Below the pieces are notes generated by a model that worked only from the letters and a program-made list of their open reading frames with translations, was not told where the DNA came from and did no database searches. From positions 496,001 to 560,000 of the forward strand of contig JAHDVF020001364.1 in the NCBI GenBank assembly GCA_022606425.2: a stretch of 64,000 bases of DNA. Reading direction: 5' to 3'. Position 1 is the stretch's first letter, and each line of letters starts with the position of its first letter. Shown here one piece after another: positions 13,001 through 24,103 of this stretch. The translations under genes and the position numbers were made by a program. The stretch comes from Lepidostoma basale. Taxonomy: Eukaryota; Arthropoda; Insecta; Trichoptera; Lepidostomatidae.

Positions 13001-16000
13001 TACGTACCGCATAGGTGAGATGCCCGCGAAATTGCCAACGTCCACATGTTTTGTTTCAGGTTTTCGATGGGCTTCATATTGGGCTTGCAAAATGTAAAAG
13101 GGTCTTTGTCGCACTTATGAATTGTTGGCTTGTAATCATATAGCTAGGTCCATACCCACAATTTTTTATATGGATTTGAAGCCGGGCTTTATCTCTTTGA
13201 GGTGTGTTACTATTCTATGTTTCCCGAACTTCATTTCTATTGTCAGAATGCTCACTTGGACATTCGTAGAACTATCACGATGCTGGCATCTACAAGAATT
13301 TCTCAAAAATAAAATTGTATTTCATAAAAAAACATCGATAATCATGTGCGCGTCTTCACGCCTTCGAGTACCATAGATTACAATTTTGTCAACAGATGGC
13401 GTTAGTACTAATTTGCTCTCTATTCGCGCCGAGTAAATGTTAATGAATGTTTGCAGTAAAATGCAGTTTAGTTCTATATGTAATATAGAGAAAAACTGTA
13501 TACTTAGTTAATTGTATATTTTTTTGGTACTTAGTGCATATTTTACTGCAATGTAATATTTGGAACACACACGCTGAGTGAATGCCGCGACCACATTCGA
13601 AAGATACGGTATGTTTTGTATGAAATTTAATGTTTTTGTTTTTATAAGTGTTGACCCACTGTTTTCATAATAATAATAATAATATGCTAACTTTTAAAGC
13701 GCCGTTTTCGTGATGTAATCACCTCAAGGGCGCATTAAGACGTGTTTTAAATCTAAAAATCTAAATGTGACCGCTTAAAAAACGATCGGTTTAAAAGTAT
13801 AGTAGAACAAAGTATAAATGTTTAAATTGGGTATGAAATATGAAAAAGATGGGTTTTCAATTTAGATCTGAAATCTGTCGGATCATTTATGTATCTAAGG
13901 TGTGAAGGGAGATTGTTCCAAGCTGATGGACCGGCTACCGCGAACGCTCGATCCCCGAAATTTGTACTGGGGCAACGCTTCGGCTCAACTAATCTTCCTA
14001 TTGCTGAGGAGTTTGCCGAGCGAAGTGTGGATTTCCGTGAATTTAGGCTGTCCGTTATACAGAGTTCAGATATATAACTTGGCGCCATTCCATGTAGCGC
14101 TTTGAAGACTGTCCAGCAGAATTTATACTGGATTCTTTCTGGACTTTTAAGCCAGTGAAGTTCTTTGAGATGTTATGTTATATATGACTTTTTTGGAATG
14201 CCTTTAATGAGTCTTGCTGCTGCATTGAACGCAGATTGAAGTTTGTTTATTTGTTATTTTGGAATGTTTGCATAAATTCCATTACAATAATCAAGTCGTG
14301 ACACAACGAAGGAATTTACAAGAGTTTTGAAAGTGTCATGGGGAATACTCATATTGTAGAGAATAGTCTGTTCTGTCTATATAGTCCAATAGATCACGCC
14401 GTAATGCTATAATTTGTCATTTAATTGCATACAAAGGTATTTGAAAATATGCACCGCGTAGGGGTATAGATAAAACGGAGCAAATTAACGCGTGGAAAAG
14501 GTTAAAAGAAAATAATGAAACTAACTAACTAACTAACTAACCATCACGCCATTTCCCCGGAGGGGTAGGCAGAGGATGGATCGCCACAATGGCCTGTCCT
14601 GGCATACTCCTCGGGCTTCCTCTATATTCATACATCATACCATGCACGCACGTCGATTATTCCGACTTCGAATGTGGCCGCCTTTTAGTAATTGATTAAT
14701 TTGGTCATGCCATGTTTTCCTCGGTCGTCCTCGACTTCTTTTCCCACTCACGCTGCTTGTGTACAACTTTTTAACCATTCTACTCTCATCCATTCGTTCT
14801 ATATGTCCGAACCACCTCAGGGATCCTTTTTTAATTTTATTCATGATGCAGTCATCTGCCTTACATTTCTTTCTTATTTCATCGTTCGGTATTCTATCAT
14901 ACAACGTTTTCCCGCACATTCTTCTTAGTGATCTAATTTCCACGGCGTTTATCCTTCTTTTGCCAGCTCCAAGCTTCACTTCCATACACTTTCAAACATT
15001 CATAAAATAATGAATGTTTGAAATAATTCTGCGTGGAGTCACCTTGAGGATCTTGGGATTGGTGAATGTCTCGTTGAGCCTGTGCAGGTGTTCTCTCAAG
15101 GTGAGCGTGTCCACTATGAAGTCTCCGCCTTCCTCCGTGCTGATCTGCAGCAGACACGTTATACCTAAAAATTTCAAATAAATCCATATTAGTTTTTTTT
15201 AATGTATACAAATACTGGAAAGAAACCATGACAGTCTGCAACATTAGCGTGAATGGTGAAAACTTGGAGCAAGTAGTTGAGTTCGTGTATTTAGGTAGTA
15301 TGTTTACAGTGGAGAGGGATATTGAAAGAAGGGTTGGGGCAGGCAACAAAGTGAATGGTGCACTTAAAGTTGTCATCGCAAACAAAAACCTATCCAAAAA
15401 AGCTAGAATGGCAGTGCACAATGGTGTTCTTCTACCGACCCTTATGTATGGAAGCGAAGCATGGAACTGGCAAAAGAAGGATGAAAGTAGAATAAATGCA
15501 GTAGAAATGAGATCTCTTAGACGAATGTGTGGATACTCTGTGTATGATAGAGTGTCGAATGAAAATATAAGAAGTGAATGCGGTGTGAATGATGGTGTCA
15601 TGAACAAAATAATGAAAAGATCATTAAGATGGTTTGGACATATGGAAAGAATGAATGAAGAAAGAATGGTAAAGAAAATATATGTTAATGATGTAAATGG
15701 AACCAGAAATAGAGGAAGACCGAGGAAAACGTGGCACGATCAAATAAATCAAATATTGAATGTCGGCCATGTGAGGAGTCCGAGAAATCGGCGCGCGTGC
15801 ATGACACGATGTATGAATGTTGAGGAAGCGAGAGAAATATGTCAGGAAAGAAAAGTGTGGCAGTCCATTCTTTCTGCCTACCCCTTGGGGGAGACGGCGT
15901 GATGGTTAGTTAGTTAGTTACAAATACTGGATTTCATCCATTACGGGTCAATCATTTAGAATTAATTGTATCTCAATAGAGACGAAGATGTAAATTATTT

Positions 16001-19000
16001 GGAAACAGAATATGGTGGTTGAGGCGTTTACAGGACTTATGACCTGTCATTGGTTGGATTAAGCGATCATTCTTTCTGCCTACCCTTTCGGAGAGATGGC
16101 GTTAATTAGTTTAAATTGCGGGAAAAAAAACGGATTAAAAATGTACTAAAATATATCGGGACTGAAATAATTAAACGCAATTGGCGGGAAAATGTTAAAT
16201 ACGGGGACATAAAATCTATAAATGAAATTAAAAGAAAAATAAATGAAATCTCCGAAAAGTTGACCTCTAGCATTCCTGAAACATTAAACGTTCAGTTGGA
16301 AACATTACCCTGATAGGTCCTGTAGGAATGGTGCTCTAGATCTACTGCCATCTCCTTCACGGTCCTCAGATGATTCAGCAGCTCCTCCAACTGGTCCGTG
16401 GTCTCCACTAGGGTGCACTTAACGTCTTCCACCTTCCTCAGAGGCAGCAGACCGAGATCCTTCTTCAACCAGGCTGCACAGGGTGAGAAAGCATCAATCT
16501 CTACCTCGTACGGATGTGTATAGCTGGAAGAATTTTTGAAAGATCTTAACCCTTCATTACGGTGGCGGTACAGTAGACTCTCTTAACCTTTCCCTTACGT
16601 GCTAAAATAAAAACGCGCGTTCCGATGTTGGGTAATCAAATCAAATCAAATCAGTTTATTTACTCAAAAGACATTACAAACAGCATAAATGTATAAGGCA
16701 TCTATTGAGTACAGGTAAGATCACATATCATACGACATAATACCAGGAACGCATTAGTGATGGTTCGACATTAGGAAGACAAGATACTTTCCAAAGTCAA
16801 GAGTATCTGTCCCCTGAACGTACTTTCACTAACATGGAAGACGTCGATCTCCGAGGAGACCGCGTTCAGCAGACTAATTGCTCTTCCTACCGGTGTCACC
16901 AGAGGCAGATTGGTTCTGGTGGCCGGTAGGTAAAACAATCTGTGCTGTCGCTGTCGGAGATATCTATCGGGGACAAAAAGACCAACATCCTCCAGTACGG
17001 CCGAGTTCTCGAAGTATCCCCTAATTAATCTGAAGAAATGGGTTATTAGATATCCATCTCTTCGAAGCTGTAGAGAATTGGTTCCGAGCATTCCCAAAAG
17101 AAATGCCGTGGGATAGAGCCATGGATAACTACCATACTCCCTCATGTAGAGATACCTCAGAAATTTTTAGTCAGTACCTGATAAAAATAAGCTTTATTTA
17201 ATCGGAAAAATAAGAAAATTCATGGCTAATCCCCTTAATTAATTATAATTGAAGTCAAAAATTACAAGAGCAGAAAAAAATTCTGCGATACCTCTATCTT
17301 AGGGAGTATGGATATTACCCGTGGCTCTTTCCAACTGATTTCTTGCTAGGGATGCTAGGCTACCAGTCACTCGAGAGGAGACGAGACATTCACTTGGGTG
17401 TCCATTTCTTTCCACTGATAGGCGGTTGTATACACAACTCAGAAACCCTGAGTGATGTAGGTCTGTTCATCCCTGATAATTATCTTCGACAAAGGGGCCA
17501 TAGATTGTTTTATCTCCCACGATGCAGAACCAATCTGCCAATGGTTATGCCGGTAGGCAGGGCAATATCTTTGCTTAATCGTATCACCTCAGAGTTTGAC
17601 GTATTTTGTGATAGTTTGGCTCATCTGAGGGAAGTACTATCTTTATTATAATTGTGTGGTGTATTTATTTTATTAATTTGTCATGCATCTTATGTTTCTC
17701 GCTCTTTTTATTAATCTATTATGTATTACTTATTATTGTGTATCTCTAACTTGTACTGTGAATATGTGGAGGTATTAGAAGAATCCAGTAAAGAATTGGA
17801 ATAAAGAGATGTTTGCACACTCACTCGACGATGTCACCGGCATCATTGTAGATGGGCAGTACAGCCAGAGGCTTCAGGTTGTTGGGTTTATCCGTTATCC
17901 GAGGGGACCACAGCGTCTTGGTGGAGTTGTCCACCTTGTCCTTGAAGGACAACTGGGGCCTCTCCACGTTCTTAGCCGCCAGCAAGCTTGTTCGCCCCAG
18001 CTAGGGATACAGACACAAATGTTTAAACAGAAAATAGAGCTCTAGTTTAGCAGTTCCCGCCACAAAAATAGAGCTCTAGTTTAGCAGTTACCGCCACAAC
18101 TAATTTTGCAGTTCCCGCCACAAGAGTAGAGATCAAATTTAGCAGTTTCCGTCACAAGAATAGAGCTCTAATTTTGCAGTTCCCGCCACAAAACTAGGGC
18201 TCTAGTTTGCAGTTCCCGCCACAAAACTAGAGCTCTAGTTTAGCAGTTCCCGCCACAAAACTAGAGCTCTAGATTAGCAGTTCCCGCCACAAAAATAGAG
18301 CTCTAGTGTAGCAGTTCCCGCCACAAAAATAAAGCTCAAGTTTAACAGTTCCCACCATAAAAATAGAACTCTGGTGCAGGATAGGCGAGGAGAGCATGGA
18401 ATTACCAAATCAATCAATTACTAAAAGGAAAAATAGACAAGCTTGTTACGATGAATGAATATAGAGGAAGTTCAAGAGGATAGAGCCGTGTGGCAGTCCA
18501 TTCACTTGGCCTACTCCTCCAGAGGAATGGTGAATGGTTATTTGATTACCTGGAGAGCGCACACAACAGGAGAGGAATTCCAAGATGGCTGTTTGAACAG
18601 GGCGTTGCTGGGTTTGTTGACGACAACGGACTTTTCCAAGACGGCAGGGGGCCCGTTCTCCAAGACCATCAAATCTTCGCCGATAGAGTCCAATAGGCGG
18701 TCATTCAGGTCAGGGATGTTTGTGAAATCCTTATCCATCTTCTTGCTGCGATATCAAAAGGAAAATGTATTTATTTTTGAACGATTCAGATTACCTATTT
18801 TATTTTTCAAGAAGTAATTGTATCTCAATAGAGACGAAGATGCGAAGACGAAGATTGGAAACAGAATATGTTTGATCGAGGTGTTTACAGGACTTATGAC
18901 CTGTCATTGGTTGGTTTAAGCGCACGCTTTATGTAAAACAACATTCCCCATTCCACCTTCCTTCTTATGATCACCATGTCTGACAAACTTTTTTTTTGAA

Positions 19001-22000
19001 GTTGTATATATGTTAATCTCTAAGACTACTCTTTACGTGGAAGTTTATACAATCTACATACTAACGCCATCTATGAAGATTTGTGTTTATTAAGCATTAA
19101 GCAGAACATCTTTTTAACACAATGTGAAAGGCTACCGCCATTAGCGCATTGTTAGAAGCCGCCTGGAGATGTCACTCCTATCTATATGCCAAACTTGAAC
19201 CAGTTATGTTACAACATTTTTTTGACATTTCCATCTTCGTCTCTATTGAGATACAATTAATTCTTGAATTGATAACCCGCAATGGGTGAAATCCAGTATT
19301 CGTGTATTTGTATACATTCAAAAAAATATTTTATTTTATTTTTAAAAACTCAATTGGATACATTTTTAGATCTATATTAACCAATAATAATAATAATATG
19401 CTAAATTTTAAAGCACCGTTTTTGTGATGTAATCACCTCAAGGGCGCATTAAGACGTGTTTTAAATCTAAAAATCTAAATGTGAACGTTGCACCTGATTT
19501 CTGCGATTGGTTAAAAAGTATAATAAAACAAAGTATACATGTTTAAATTGGGTATGAAATATGAAAAAAATGGGTTTTCAGTTTAGATCTGAAATCTGTC
19601 GGATCATTTATGCATCAGAGGTGTGAAGGCAGATTGTTCCAAGCTGATGGACCGGCTACCGCGAACGCTCGATCCCCGAAATTTGTACTAGGGCAACGCA
19701 TCGGCTCAACTAATCTTCCTATTGCCGAGGAGTTCGCCGAGCGAAGTGTGGATTTCCTTGTATTTAGGCTGTCCGTTATACAGAGTTCAGATATATAACT
19801 TGGTGCCATTCCATGTAGCGCTTTGAAGACTGTCCAGCGGAGTTTATACTGGATTCTTTCTGGACTTTTAAGCCAGTGAAGTTCTTTGAGATGTTGTGTT
19901 ATATGGAGACTTTTTTGGAATGCCGTTAATGAGTCTTGCTGCTGCATTGAACCAACTAACTAACTGCCACGACTTGACTATTGTAATGGAATTTATGCAA
20001 ACATTCCAAAACAACAATTAAACAAACTTCAATCTGCGTTCAATGCAGCAGCAAGACTCATTAAAGGCATTCCAAAAAAGTCCCATATAACACAACATCT
20101 CAAAGAACTTCACTGGCTTAAACAGAATTCCACAGCATTCCACACAATTCTAAAATTGATATTCTTTTGTTTCCAATAACTATTTTTAAAGCTCCATTCA
20201 CTTTGTTACCTGCACCTACCCTTCTTTCGACGTCACTCGCTGCGCTGTGAACTTCTTCTTCTTCTTCACTTTTGGTAGACTCAGAAGTCTGTTATTTCAG
20301 GCGGGTCCTCTTGAGACGCTGAACTCCAGCTTTCTCTCCACCGTTTTGGGGGTCTTCCTGGTCGGCGTTGTCCGTTTGGCGTTCTATGGAGAGCTATGTA
20401 TGGTATTCTATTTGAGCTCATCCTTTCTACGTGTTGATGCCAGTATCGCCGTCTTTGACGTCCCCATCTGACCACATCTTCGACCTCGCAGATTTCTCGG
20501 ATTGCCGTATTCCTAACTCGATCACGTAGGGTCTTGCCAGCTATTGAGTGTTTTCATCTCGGTTGTCCTGAGCATGCTCTTTGTCTTGACAGTGTCTGCC
20601 CTCGATTCAATGCCATATGTGAGGATTGGTCGCACACAGGTCTTATAGATGCGTACTTTGCTGTCAGTCCTCATGTCCTTGTTTCTCCATATGACATCTT
20701 TCAGGCAGCCTGCAAACGCTGCAGCCCTATCCACCTGTGACCTTACTTCTCTGGGGAGGTCACTAGAGCTGGTTACTTAGGCGCTGTGAACATGCTAGCT
20801 AAATACACAAATTCACTCACCTGGTCTAAGTTTTCTTCATGACAGAAATAAGAAAACAAAAGAATAACGAAAATAGAAGAATAATTTGAAATATTTCACC
20901 TGTCAACCTTTCCCAGCAGACCCTTAAAGACCTCCTGAGCATTGTGTCGTAGCGACACGCAGGCCTTTCTGTAGTCCGAAGAGGGGTCTTCCAGACCCAA
21001 CAGAGCCGTGCCGCTGAGCAGAGTATTAGAGCCGCGGCTGGCGGCAATCAGTAGGCCGAATCCACTCTACAAAGTTTGAAAATAGTACCCCACAAATTAA
21101 GATAAAAAACATAGACAAAAAACTAATTGCTGAAGGCGTTTCAATGCCGTCTTAAAAGTATTTACCAGGCCGTAAGCACATAGACAATATTTGCAACATG
21201 GAGCTTTTCCGGGCCGTTAGTATGTGTAACGGACCAGATAATAAACTTAATTAAATACTAACTAACTAACTAACTAACTATCACGCCGTCTCTCCGAAGG
21301 GGTAGGCAGAAAGAATGGACTGCCACACTTTTCTTTCCTGACATATTTCTCTCGCTTTCTCAACATTCATACATCGTGTCATGCACGCGCGTCGATTTCT
21401 CTGACTCCTCACACGGCCGACATTCAATATTTGATTTATTTGATCGTGCCACGTTTTCCTCGGTCTTCCGATTCTATTTCTGGTTCCATTTACTTCATTA
21501 ACATATAATTTTTTTACCATTCATTCATTCTTTCCATATGTCCAAACCATCTTAATGATCCTTTCATTATTTTGTTCATGACACCATCATTCGCACCGCA
21601 TTCACTTCTTATATTTTCATTCGACACTTTATCATACACAGAGTATCCACACATTCGTCTAAGAGATCTCATTTCTACTGCATTTATTCTACTTTCATCC
21701 TTCTTTTGCCAGTTCCATGCTTCCATACATAAGGGTCGGTAGAAGAACACCATTGTGCAATGCCATTCTAGCTTTTTGGATAGGTTTTTGTTTGCGATGA
21801 CAACTTTAAGTGCACCATTCACTTTGTTGCCTGCCCCAACCCTTCTTTCAATATCCCTCTCCACTCGCCCATCTCATGTAAACATACTACCTAAATACAC
21901 GAACTCAACTACTTGCTCCAAATTTTCACCATTCACGCTATTGTTGCAGACTGTCGTGGTTTCTTCCTTTTCAAAAATCATTACCTTGGACTTATTAACA

Positions 22001-23333
22001 TTCATCATCAGATCATTTCCAATGCATACCTCATACATACAATTCACCAGGACTTGTAGTTCATGATATGACTATGATCGATTTATTACTCCCTAATATA
22101 CATGTTATTAAAACAAAAAGTCTCACTATATCTAGGCCACCTACAAGATGTAAACTGACTGTTGATGATATACCTGTGGAGCAAGTAATGAGATATTTGG
22201 GAGTAGAGATCTGCAGCCATAATGACCTTTATACTGAAGTACGAGAACAAGTCATCGTGTCAGGATGTCTGAAGAATCTGGTCTGGAAGAACAAGCACAT
22301 GAGTATCGACAAGATCAGAATTTATAAAACATGCGTGCGGCCTATCATGACGTACGCTGTAGAGACGCGGGCCGACACAGTGCGAACCAAGGGACAACTA
22401 AGAACATCGGAGATGAAGGTCCTAGGATCAATTACTGGAAAAACTCTCTGAGATCGTGTCCGCAACGTAGACATAAGAAAAACTTGCGAAATAGAGGATA
22501 TCGTTCAGTGGAGTAGATCCAGAAGAAGAAACTGGAGGGACCATGTAGCCCGAATGGATGGTGACAGACTTGCATATACAGCCGCTTATGAAATCCCCTC
22601 CGGACACTGCCCACCTGGAAGACCGCCTAAGAGATGGAAGGACAGCTGGACCTCATCATCCAACGAGACATGATTTCTGTGTCATAGATCGTCAGATCGT
22701 CGGAAAAAGAAGCCGAGGACGACCGAGGAAAACATGGGATGACCAAATTAATCAATTACTAAAAGGCGGTCACATTCAAAGTCGGAATAATCGACGTGCG
22801 TGCATGGTACGATGTTTGAATGTAAAGGAAGCGAGAGAAATGTGTCAGGAAAGAAAAGCGTGGCAGTCCATTCTTTCTGCGTATCCCTTCGGGGAGACGG
22901 CGTGATGGTTAGTTAGTTAGTTAGTTTTGTTCGACATTTACACCTGTCAGATCGATTGGACCCAGATTTATAAATTTTACATTACGGCTTGATAAGCATA
23001 GACTTCGAGACGGCATGGAGGCGGGTACTTAATTCTACGAGTGAAATGTGGAAGATATTTTTGAAATTATAAAACGAATTGAAAACAATTATATTCTCCT
23101 TACGAAGCGCTATAAATTCAATACTAATTATTATATCTGAATATTGTCGACCCATAAAAACAATTAGACCTATTATTTGTATGACGTTAAGGTTAAAATA
23201 AATATTGCATAGACATTAGTTGTATTGTGCTAGTACTACTATTTTTTACCTGGACGTATTCGCCGACGGTTTTAAAACCTGACAGAAACTCTTCTGTTTC
23301 ATCCTTTGACGAAATTGAACCATTTTCATTCAT
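4021..23333 (-). CDS. EXOSC10: Exosome component 10 (Rrp6-like 3'-5' exoribonuclease), 13 exons
   Basis: Nuclear exosome DEDD-Y exoribonuclease that trims and degrades RNA 3'-5'. Coding exons on the minus strand: 23250-23333, 20900-21066, 18550-18745, 17825-18000, 16309-16523, 15043-15164, 12529-12692, 10509-10692, 7745-7893, 6802-6940, 5139-5251, 4434-4539 and 4021-4104. All have AG/GT borders and matching phases. Order: PMC2NT-type N-terminus (exons 1-3), exonuclease domain (exons 5-8) with the D and E of [10 protein letters not shown], the D of HGADMD and the Y and D of YARGD, then HRDC (exons 9-10, [10 protein letters not shown] and CCNPVPPLV). Exon 12 encodes a basic stretch ([10 protein letters not shown]) like the Rrp6 C-terminal lasso. 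The last three exons rest on phase and open frame, not on strong homology. Exon 13 either reads to the stop at 4021-4023, giving about 632 residues, or splices on at 4029 to an unseen exon; human EXOSC10 is about 885 residues. Head-to-head with DCPS. Confidence 0.9.
4139..4430. repeat. M1 and M2 repeat debris flanking EXOSC10 exon 12
   Basis: 4139-4290 holds M1 landmarks (ttgtatctcaatagagacga, ttggttgggttaagcgcacg). 4291-4425 is an M2 repeat shared with 14365-14505 (ggggtatagataaaacggag). Confidence 0.75.
4555..4790. repeat. M1 right-half remnant
   Basis: Resembles 57380-57590 and 9901-10310: gttgtatatatg, agcgccatctattgag, agcagaaaatctttattaat. Confidence 0.6.
4762..5125. repeat. Dispersed repeat N, copy 1
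   Basis: Shares long blocks with 12822-13135: catacaagccgaaaagccgg, gcgtttgagccgtctacgaa, gggcttgcaaaatgtaaaag. The left end cagtggcggtac recalls hAT-type termini. Lies beside EXOSC10 exon 11. Confidence 0.7.
5258..6712. repeat. 15-bp tandem array (aataaagtcaatgtt), about 96 units, in EXOSC10 intron 10
   Basis: The core unit aataaagtcaatgtt has frequent variants at the last positions (gtcaacgtt, gtcagcctt, gtcaaagtt). Two blocks of about 0.55 kb, 5259-5811 and 5842-6378, share the same order of variants and both end gtcagcctttaaagtc, so part of the array was duplicated as a block. The length is a multiple of three and the unit lacks stops in several frames, which produces spurious long ORFs on both strands. 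The array abuts the splice acceptor of EXOSC10 exon 11 at 5251. Confidence 0.95.
6985..7115 (+). mobile_element. Family A RT fragment
   Basis: cagtgcacaatggtgttctt and gaagcatggaactggcaaaa correspond to the AVHNGVL...EAWNWQK segment, with frame breaks. Confidence 0.7.
7366..7570 (-). mobile_element. RTE-like RT C-terminal fragment
   Basis: Minus-strand frames give [31 protein letters not shown], the extreme C-terminus of a common insect RTE-like family. The adjacent 7558-7625 block (tatgtttctcgctctttt) recurs at 17690-17755. Confidence 0.7.
7994..8530 (-). mobile_element. Family D RT C-terminal fragment
   Basis: [20 protein letters not shown] through HPGGRRPIG, nearly the same extent as 308-840; one break near 8160. 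Confidence 0.85.
8600..9310 (-). mobile_element. Family A RT C-terminal fragment with (CTAA)n tail
   Basis: [58 protein letters not shown]. Ends with catcacgccgtctccccgaa and ctaa repeats at 8600. Confidence 0.88.
9486..9900 (-). mobile_element. Family J (jockey-like) RT C-terminal fragment
   Basis: [67 protein letters not shown]. Abuts an M1 copy at 9900. Confidence 0.85.
9900..10440. repeat. M1 MITE-like repeat, long copy
   Basis: ttgtatctcaatagagacga, gtttacaggacttatgacct, tagcgcattgttagaagccg, then the inverted-type end gtatacgaatactggatt and cccaccgtgggtgaaatcc. Close to a full unit (~530 bp), no ORF. Confidence 0.8.
10780..11225 (-). mobile_element. Family A (subfamily A2) RT C-terminal fragment
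   Basis: [65 protein letters not shown]. Confidence 0.88.
11230..11725 (+). mobile_element. Divergent non-LTR RT fragment
   Basis: The plus strand encodes [20 protein letters not shown] and further scraps with stops and frameshifts. A different family from A-D. Confidence 0.65.
11740..12245 (+). mobile_element. Family B RT C-terminal fragment
   Basis: [37 protein letters not shown] (then a stop), [36 protein letters not shown]. Confidence 0.87.
12822..13135. repeat. Dispersed repeat N, copy 2
   Basis: Copy of 4762-5125 with internal deletions; same left end (ggcggtacttccatacaagc). Confidence 0.7.
13136..13659. other. EXOSC10 intron 6 stretch, nothing recognised
   Basis: AT-rich; no ORF, no homology and no inverted repeats that I could identify. 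Confidence 0.4.
13660..14350 (-). mobile_element. Family L (CR1/L2-like) RT C-terminal fragment with (ATA)n tail
   Basis: The minus-strand frame has [42 protein letters not shown], the conserved CR1/L2-type C-terminus. A taa-rich trinucleotide tail sits at 13665-13683. Confidence 0.85.
14362..14507. repeat. M2 repeat, second copy
   Basis: Matches 4291-4425 closely: ctgttctgtctatatagtcc, ggggtatagataaaacggag, aaattaacgcgtggaaaagg. Confidence 0.75.
14518..14995 (-). mobile_element. Family A (A2) RT fragment with (CTAA)n tail
   Basis: [60 protein letters not shown]. ctaa repeats at 14520-14541. Lies immediately left of EXOSC10 exon 6. Confidence 0.87.
15215..15918 (+). mobile_element. Family A RT C-terminal fragment, long open frame
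   Basis: 224-codon open frame: [57 protein letters not shown], then (ttag)n. Confidence 0.9.
15925..16070. repeat. M1 fragment
   Basis: caaatactggatttcatcca, ttgtatctcaatagagacga, gcgtttacaggacttatgac; cut by family A 3' debris at 16065-16105. Confidence 0.75.
16625..17170 (-). mobile_element. Family J RT C-terminal fragment with 3' tail
   Basis: [54 protein letters not shown]; 3' UTR with gttcctggtattatg and a gattt-repeat tail at 16636-16657. Confidence 0.87.
17260..17660 (+). mobile_element. Family J RT C-terminal fragment, opposite orientation
   Basis: [60 protein letters not shown]. Closest to the 9486-9900 copy. Confidence 0.85.
18030..18375. repeat. ~34-bp minisatellite with GAGCTC and TTCCCGCC cores, EXOSC10 intron 3
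   Basis: Ten to eleven imperfect copies of agagctctagtttagcag + ttcccgccacaaaaat. Most units contain the palindrome agagctct. Seven keep an exact ttcccgcc, which resembles an E2F site. Confidence 0.9.
18400..18535 (+). mobile_element. Family A 3' end fragment
   Basis: caatcaattactaaaagg, then [16 protein letters not shown] and a degraded YPSGEMA terminus. Confidence 0.7.
18808..19330. repeat. M1 with both inverted ends
   Basis: Left end ttgtatctcaatagagacga; right end tcgtctctattgagatacaa followed by the inverted cap (acccgcaatgggtgaaatcc, tgtatttgtatacattc). Shows M1 is an inverted-repeat element of about 0.5 kb. Confidence 0.82.
19383..19965 (-). mobile_element. Family L RT C-terminal fragment
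   Basis: [57 protein letters not shown]; taa-repeat tail at 19384-19399. Confidence 0.87.
19975..20125 (+). mobile_element. Inverted family L fragment
   Basis: Plus-strand copy of the preceding family (catggaatttatgcaaac-like text, aaggcattccaaaaaagtcc, catctcaaagaacttcactg), forming an inverted pair with 19383-19965. Confidence 0.75.
20150..20815 (-). mobile_element. Family B fragment nested in family A debris
   Basis: 20255-20750 is family B ([40 protein letters not shown]). Flanks 20185-20235 and 20770-20840 match the GNKVNGAL and YLGSMF parts of family A, so B appears nested. Confidence 0.75.
21255..22060 (-). mobile_element. Family A RT C-terminal fragment with (CTAA)n tail
   Basis: [60 protein letters not shown]; frameshifted near 21520 and 21770. 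Confidence 0.87.
22061..22680 (+). mobile_element. Divergent family B-like RT fragment
   Basis: [40 protein letters not shown], then a stop at 22450 and [17 protein letters not shown]. Distinct subfamily from the other B copies. Confidence 0.8.
22690..22927 (+). mobile_element. Family A 3' end with (TTAG)n
   Basis: [52 protein letters not shown], then gttagttagttag. Confidence 0.87.
22928..23249. other. EXOSC10 intron 1, no feature seen
   Basis: AT-rich. Contains catagacttcgagacggcat at 22997-23016, repeated exactly at 24831-24850. Confidence 0.4.
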
Positions 23334-23621
23334 GACAACGTGCGTGTGACAGTTCTAGAGAATTTCAAAAACAGTATGATGCATAGATGAAAACGAAAAT
23401 TAAAAAGAATTTAATTTAATTGTAAAATCTATGGTATATGATTCAATTTGGCGGCAGACGTGCTTACAAGTTTACAATAGCCATGTTTCATGGCATACTC
23501 GGTGAAATTGCACTAAACAATTTTTACAAGCCAGAACATACGTTTTCTCTCTGGAGGCTTGTTTAATCTTAGTTAAGTTAAATTTTAATTAGTGATAAGA
23601 CAATTTAAAACAATAATGGTA

Positions 23622-24045
23622 CAGTAGAGTCTCGGTTATCCGACCTTCCGAGTTATCCGACCTACCGGGGCAGTGCCCCTTTCCTTTACCCGACTGCACG
23701 CATTATATTCGCACGCCATACGACAGCCCTCAGTACTTACGGGTAAACAAAAGACAATCACGGACTTTTTTTACCCAAGCTTAAGTTTAGTTTCGTAGTT
23801 CACTGCATTGTATGTGAGTATGTACCTACTGTAAAACATGTTTTATTACTTTGCCGTAAGTGCATTTTGATGTTTTAGTACGTTACATTCAGTTATGTTA
23901 CATGTACATATTTGAACAATTTTCGATGTGCAAATAAAATTAACGCATTTTCAAAATCGTTTTTATAATTTTCCGTGTTATCCGACCTTTTTGCTTATCC
24001 GACCTTGCCGTGGCCGGTTTAGGTCGGATAATCGAGACTCTACTG
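23622..24045. mobile_element. pogo/Tigger-like MITE between EXOSC10 and DCPS
   Basis: A ~25-bp terminal inverted repeat, cagtagagtctcggttatcc on the left and cagtagagtctcgattatcc as the inverted right end, is flanked by TA on both sides (23620-23621 and 24046-24047). 424 bp, no transposase ORF. Confidence 0.88.
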
Positions 24046-24103
24046 TAGGAAAAACAATAATAGTGCAGTGACAATTTTGTGAGTGGCAACACTTTGGGGG
24101 GCA

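Noticed and set aside
18030..18375. CRISPR-like array
   Set aside because: No unique spacers between repeats; a eukaryotic minisatellite.
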